8,145 bases of DNA from JBEGQX01 sp041180805 (GTDB lineage Bacteria; Planctomycetota; Planctomycetia; Gemmatales; Gemmataceae): positions 1-8,145 of the forward strand of contig JBEGQX010000246.1 of the NCBI GenBank assembly GCA_041180805.1. Direction: 5' to 3'. The translations under genes and the position numbers were made by a program. A model generated the notes under the pieces. The model did no database searches. It saw only the letters and a list, made by a program, of their open reading frames with translations, and was not told the origin of the DNA. Shown in pieces: positions 6,737 to 8,145 of the stretch. Every line of letters begins with the position of its first letter. Position 1 is the first letter of the stretch.

Positions 6737-7700
6737 CTGGAACACAAAGTCTTTTGAAGGTAATAACTGCAAGATTAGTGTTAATGGATCTTATGCTTCC
6801 ATCAGCGAATGCAAAGTTGCAAACTCCGGTATGCCAGGAACCAAACCGAAAGTTCGCATTGTATGCATCATCCTTGTCTGAAACGATGTTGTATTCATTG
6901 GTATATTTTCCTGTTGCGGGGTTTAGAGTTCCGGAATATCCCCCGTATCTTTGATAACTGTTTTGATAATCACCATTGAAAACACTTCCCTCGTCTCCAA
7001 GTTTTTTTGACGATTGAATATGCTTTTCACCAAATAAAATCGTAGAAGAAGTGCCATCAGTAATATCATTTATTTTTCTGGATGGTTGGAAAGATTCCTG
7101 GGTAGCAATAACCGCTTGGGGGTCTGATACGGTGGGATTATAGATTACTGTGGTTGTGGAATAAGTGTTTGGTGATTTTAGGGCCCTGGAACGAACGATG
7201 ACTCCGTCAAAATTGTATATATCTGTGCCGGAATTTGCCGCATAGTCTGAAACTGCCCCGGAGATTTGACCAAAGGTGGGATTTGTGCGTGAATCACCCC
7301 CAGTACTTGTGCTGGAGGATGCTCCACGTCTGCTAGGACATAGAAATTGACTTATATTTTTGTCGCGAGCAGAGGCAATTTGAACATGATAGCGTTTTCG
7401 TAGATCCCACTGTTTATACATGTTTTCTTGTTCGATGAAAGGCAGGATTAATACGGCCCAAGTTGCCCATTGATCTTCAACATACGACAGTAAAAGTCCA
7501 CCATTGTTAGCTGATTGATGGTTGTGGAATGCAAGGGCTAATTGCTTTAGGTTGTTTCCGCATTGCATTCTGGATGCGGCTTCACGAACTTTTTGTACCG
7601 CCGGCAATAATAACCCGATTAAGATCTCTATAATTGCAATTACGACTAGAAGTTCTATTAACGTGAAAGCCTTTGCTGGCTTTATCTTTAAGGCAGGCAT
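6708..7700 (-). CDS. DUF1559 domain, prepilin-like exported protein
   Basis: A 330-residue member of the DUF1559 family, massively expanded in Planctomycetes, with a type IV pilin-like N-terminus; role unproven, perhaps pseudopilin-like or surface-associated. Residues 1-11 are basic (MPALKIKPAKA), followed by FTLIELLVVIAII (12-24), the prepilin N-methylation and transmembrane segment. Here position -1 of the usual Gly/Phe cleavage site is Ala11, and an extra Glu (25) sits inside the hydrophobic helix. The family blocks LLLPAVQKVREAASRMQC (30-47), NNLKQLALAFHNH (49-61), ITDGTSSTILFGEKH (213-227) and the C-terminal HTGVCNFAFADGSIRSI (290-306) are all present. ATG 7700 was chosen because GGGAG stands 5 nt upstream; frames extending to ATG 7712 or TTG 7787 lack such a site and would add an atypical N-terminus. 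The lipoprotein gene overlaps its end. No pilus assembly genes are in the window. Confidence 0.92.
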   Translation of the reverse strand: MPALKIKPAKAFTLIELLVVIAIIEILIGLLLPAVQKVREAASRMQCGNNLKQLALAFHNHQSANNGGLLLSYVEDQWATWAVLILPFIEQENMYKQWDLRKRYHVQIASARDKNISQFLCPSRRGASSSTSTGGDSRTNPTFGQISGAVSDYAANSGTDIYNFDGVIVRSRALKSPNTYSTTTVIYNPTVSDPQAVIATQESFQPSRKINDITDGTSSTILFGEKHIQSSKKLGDEGSVFNGDYQNSYQRYGGYSGTLNPATGKYTNEYNIVSDKDDAYNANFRFGSWHTGVCNFAFADGSIRSINTNLAVITFKRLCVPDDGEIPGDY

Positions 7701-7705
7701 CTGTA

Positions 7706-7710
7706 CTCCC
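7706..7710 (-). promoter_or_regulatory. Ribosome binding site of the DUF1559 gene
   Basis: GGGAG on the minus strand, followed by TACAG and ATG 7700. It decides the start in favour of ATG 7700 over the in-frame ATG 7712, which lies upstream of this site. Confidence 0.75.
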
Positions 7711-7772
7711 ATTTTAAGGCTTAAATTTGCCGAAAGAGAGACGAAGATCAGATGAAAAACCTTTTTGCTTTG

Positions 7773-7788
7773 ATCAAGGATAATCAAG
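7773..7788. repeat. ATCAAG direct repeat, 10-bp period
   Basis: ATCAAG occurs at 7773-7778 and again at 7783-7788, so the copies fall on the same face of the helix, 73 nt or more upstream of the DUF1559 start. It could be a regulator half-site pair, but six-base repeats arise easily by chance in AT-rich DNA. Confidence 0.2.
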
Positions 7789-7935
7789 TTACTTTATAGG
7801 GAATATTATTTTTCATTTTGAATTGATGATAAAAGTATGCGCCTTTGTAAATCTATTTTGTGAAATTAAGCTTCCAAATTAGCCACAAGGGATTTAAAAT
7901 AATTTTCCCTCCAGCATGGTAGTTTGGGTTTAACA

Positions 7936-8145
7936 ATGAGTATTATGAAACAATTATTTTTATTATTCTGCTTTCAATTGATGATTGTAAATGCCACTGC
8001 AGAACCGTTGCATTTGGCAGTTGATCGTTTAGTCGAGCAGAAAGCAAAGGGAATTGCTGTTGCGGCAATTGCCGATGATATGGAATTTCTTCGCAGAGCC
8101 AGCTTGGATTTTCTGGGTCGCATTCCCACCCTTCAAGAGCAAAAG
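7936..8145 (+). CDS. DUF1549 (PSCyt2) domain protein, N-terminal fragment
   Basis: The frame runs open from ATG 7936 to the window end (70 codons) and the gene continues beyond. Residues 4-22 (MKQLFLLFCFQLMIVNATA) form a Sec signal peptide with probable cleavage after Ala22. The mature part has HLAVDRLVEQKA (26-37), then AAIADDMEFLRRASLDFLGRIPT (43-65), whose FLRRxxLDxxGRIPT core is diagnostic of DUF1549. In Planctomycetes DUF1549 is usually followed by DUF1553, and a DUF1501 gene often comes next; whether that holds here is outside the window. No CxxCH haem motif precedes the domain in the visible part. The start could be ATG 7936 or 7945; neither has a clear Shine-Dalgarno, and 7945 gives the more standard signal peptide. 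It is divergent from the DUF1559 gene. Confidence 0.87.
   Translation, partial: MSIMKQLFLLFCFQLMIVNATAEPLHLAVDRLVEQKAKGIAVAAIADDMEFLRRASLDFLGRIPTLQEQK

Larger units (their letters stand above)
7701..7935. other. AT-rich divergent intergenic spacer
   Basis: This 235-nt spacer separates the divergent DUF1559 and DUF1549 genes and must hold both promoters. It is clearly AT-rich: 7801-7860 has 14 G or C in 60 by hand count. I could not find a convincing -35/-10 pair for either gene. Two small patterns are visible: a direct repeat ATCAAG at 7773-7778 and 7783-7788, and short arms AGGGA/TCCCT around 7888-7910 with AT-rich sequence between. No RNA gene is recognisable. Confidence 0.5.

Noticed and set aside
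7701..7787. N-terminal extension of the DUF1559 protein from TTG 7787 or ATG 7712
   Set aside because: The GGGAG site sits directly before ATG 7700, and DUF1559 proteins usually have only a few residues before the prepilin motif.
7769..7788. FNR-like TTGAT...ATCAA pattern upstream of the DUF1559 gene
   Set aside because: The spacer between half-sites is 8 nt instead of the 4 expected, and the sequence is AT-rich enough for a chance match.
7888..7910. Inverted repeat AGGGA...TCCCT upstream of the DUF1549 gene
   Set aside because: Only five pairs form and the interior does not pair well. It is not a convincing terminator, operator or riboswitch.
1..8145. Search for CRISPR arrays, tRNA or rRNA genes, transposases, toxin-antitoxin or defence genes
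   Set aside because: No regular repeats, cloverleaf, transposase motifs or known defence domains were seen; nearly all of the window is accounted for by the listed genes.

Overview
The window looks like a chromosomal segment of a planctomycete. The evidence is several families that are abundant in, or nearly restricted to, Planctomycetes: a DUF1553 (PSD1) C-terminus followed at once by a DUF1501 protein, a DUF1549 (PSCyt2) N-terminus, and a DUF1559 prepilin-like protein paired with a small lipoprotein. The DUF1559 N-terminus carries the wording LLLPAVQKVREAA, which I associate with Gemmataceae-like lineages; that finer placement is inference. Base composition is moderate, about half G+C in the housekeeping part by hand count of sample lines.

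Layout from left to right. (1) 1-1701, plus strand: the last 87 codons of a DUF1553 protein, then after 3 nt a Tat-exported DUF1501 protein. These form a typical planctomycete two-gene unit of unknown biochemical function. (2) 1730-3940, minus strand: an FGGY-family sugar kinase and, upstream of it, a PAP2-type membrane phosphatase. (3) 4008-6301, plus strand: rpmE (ribosomal protein L31), a strong intrinsic terminator, prfA (release factor 1) and prmC (methyltransferase of the release-factor GGQ glutamine). This is a translation and termination cluster in which PrmC modifies the RF1 encoded just upstream. (4) 6308-7700, minus strand: a DUF1559 prepilin-like protein overlapping a downstream lipoprotein with a carboxypeptidase-regulatory/transthyretin-like beta domain. 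(5) 7936-8145, plus strand: the first 70 codons of a DUF1549 protein with a signal peptide, cut by the window end. A 235-nt AT-rich spacer separates it from the divergent DUF1559 gene.

Both convergent junctions (1702-1729 and 6302-6307) are very short and carry no recognisable terminator. The only clear terminator lies between rpmE and prfA. I found no tRNA, rRNA, CRISPR array, insertion sequence or known riboswitch. No defence, secondary-metabolite or otherwise new multi-gene system stands out. The main points for a second look are the rpmE terminator just before prfA, the atypical prepilin motif, the start and overlap of the lipoprotein gene, the altered FGGY substrate motif, homopolymer tracts at the 5' end of prmC, and a palindrome built into the 3' end of the PAP2 gene.
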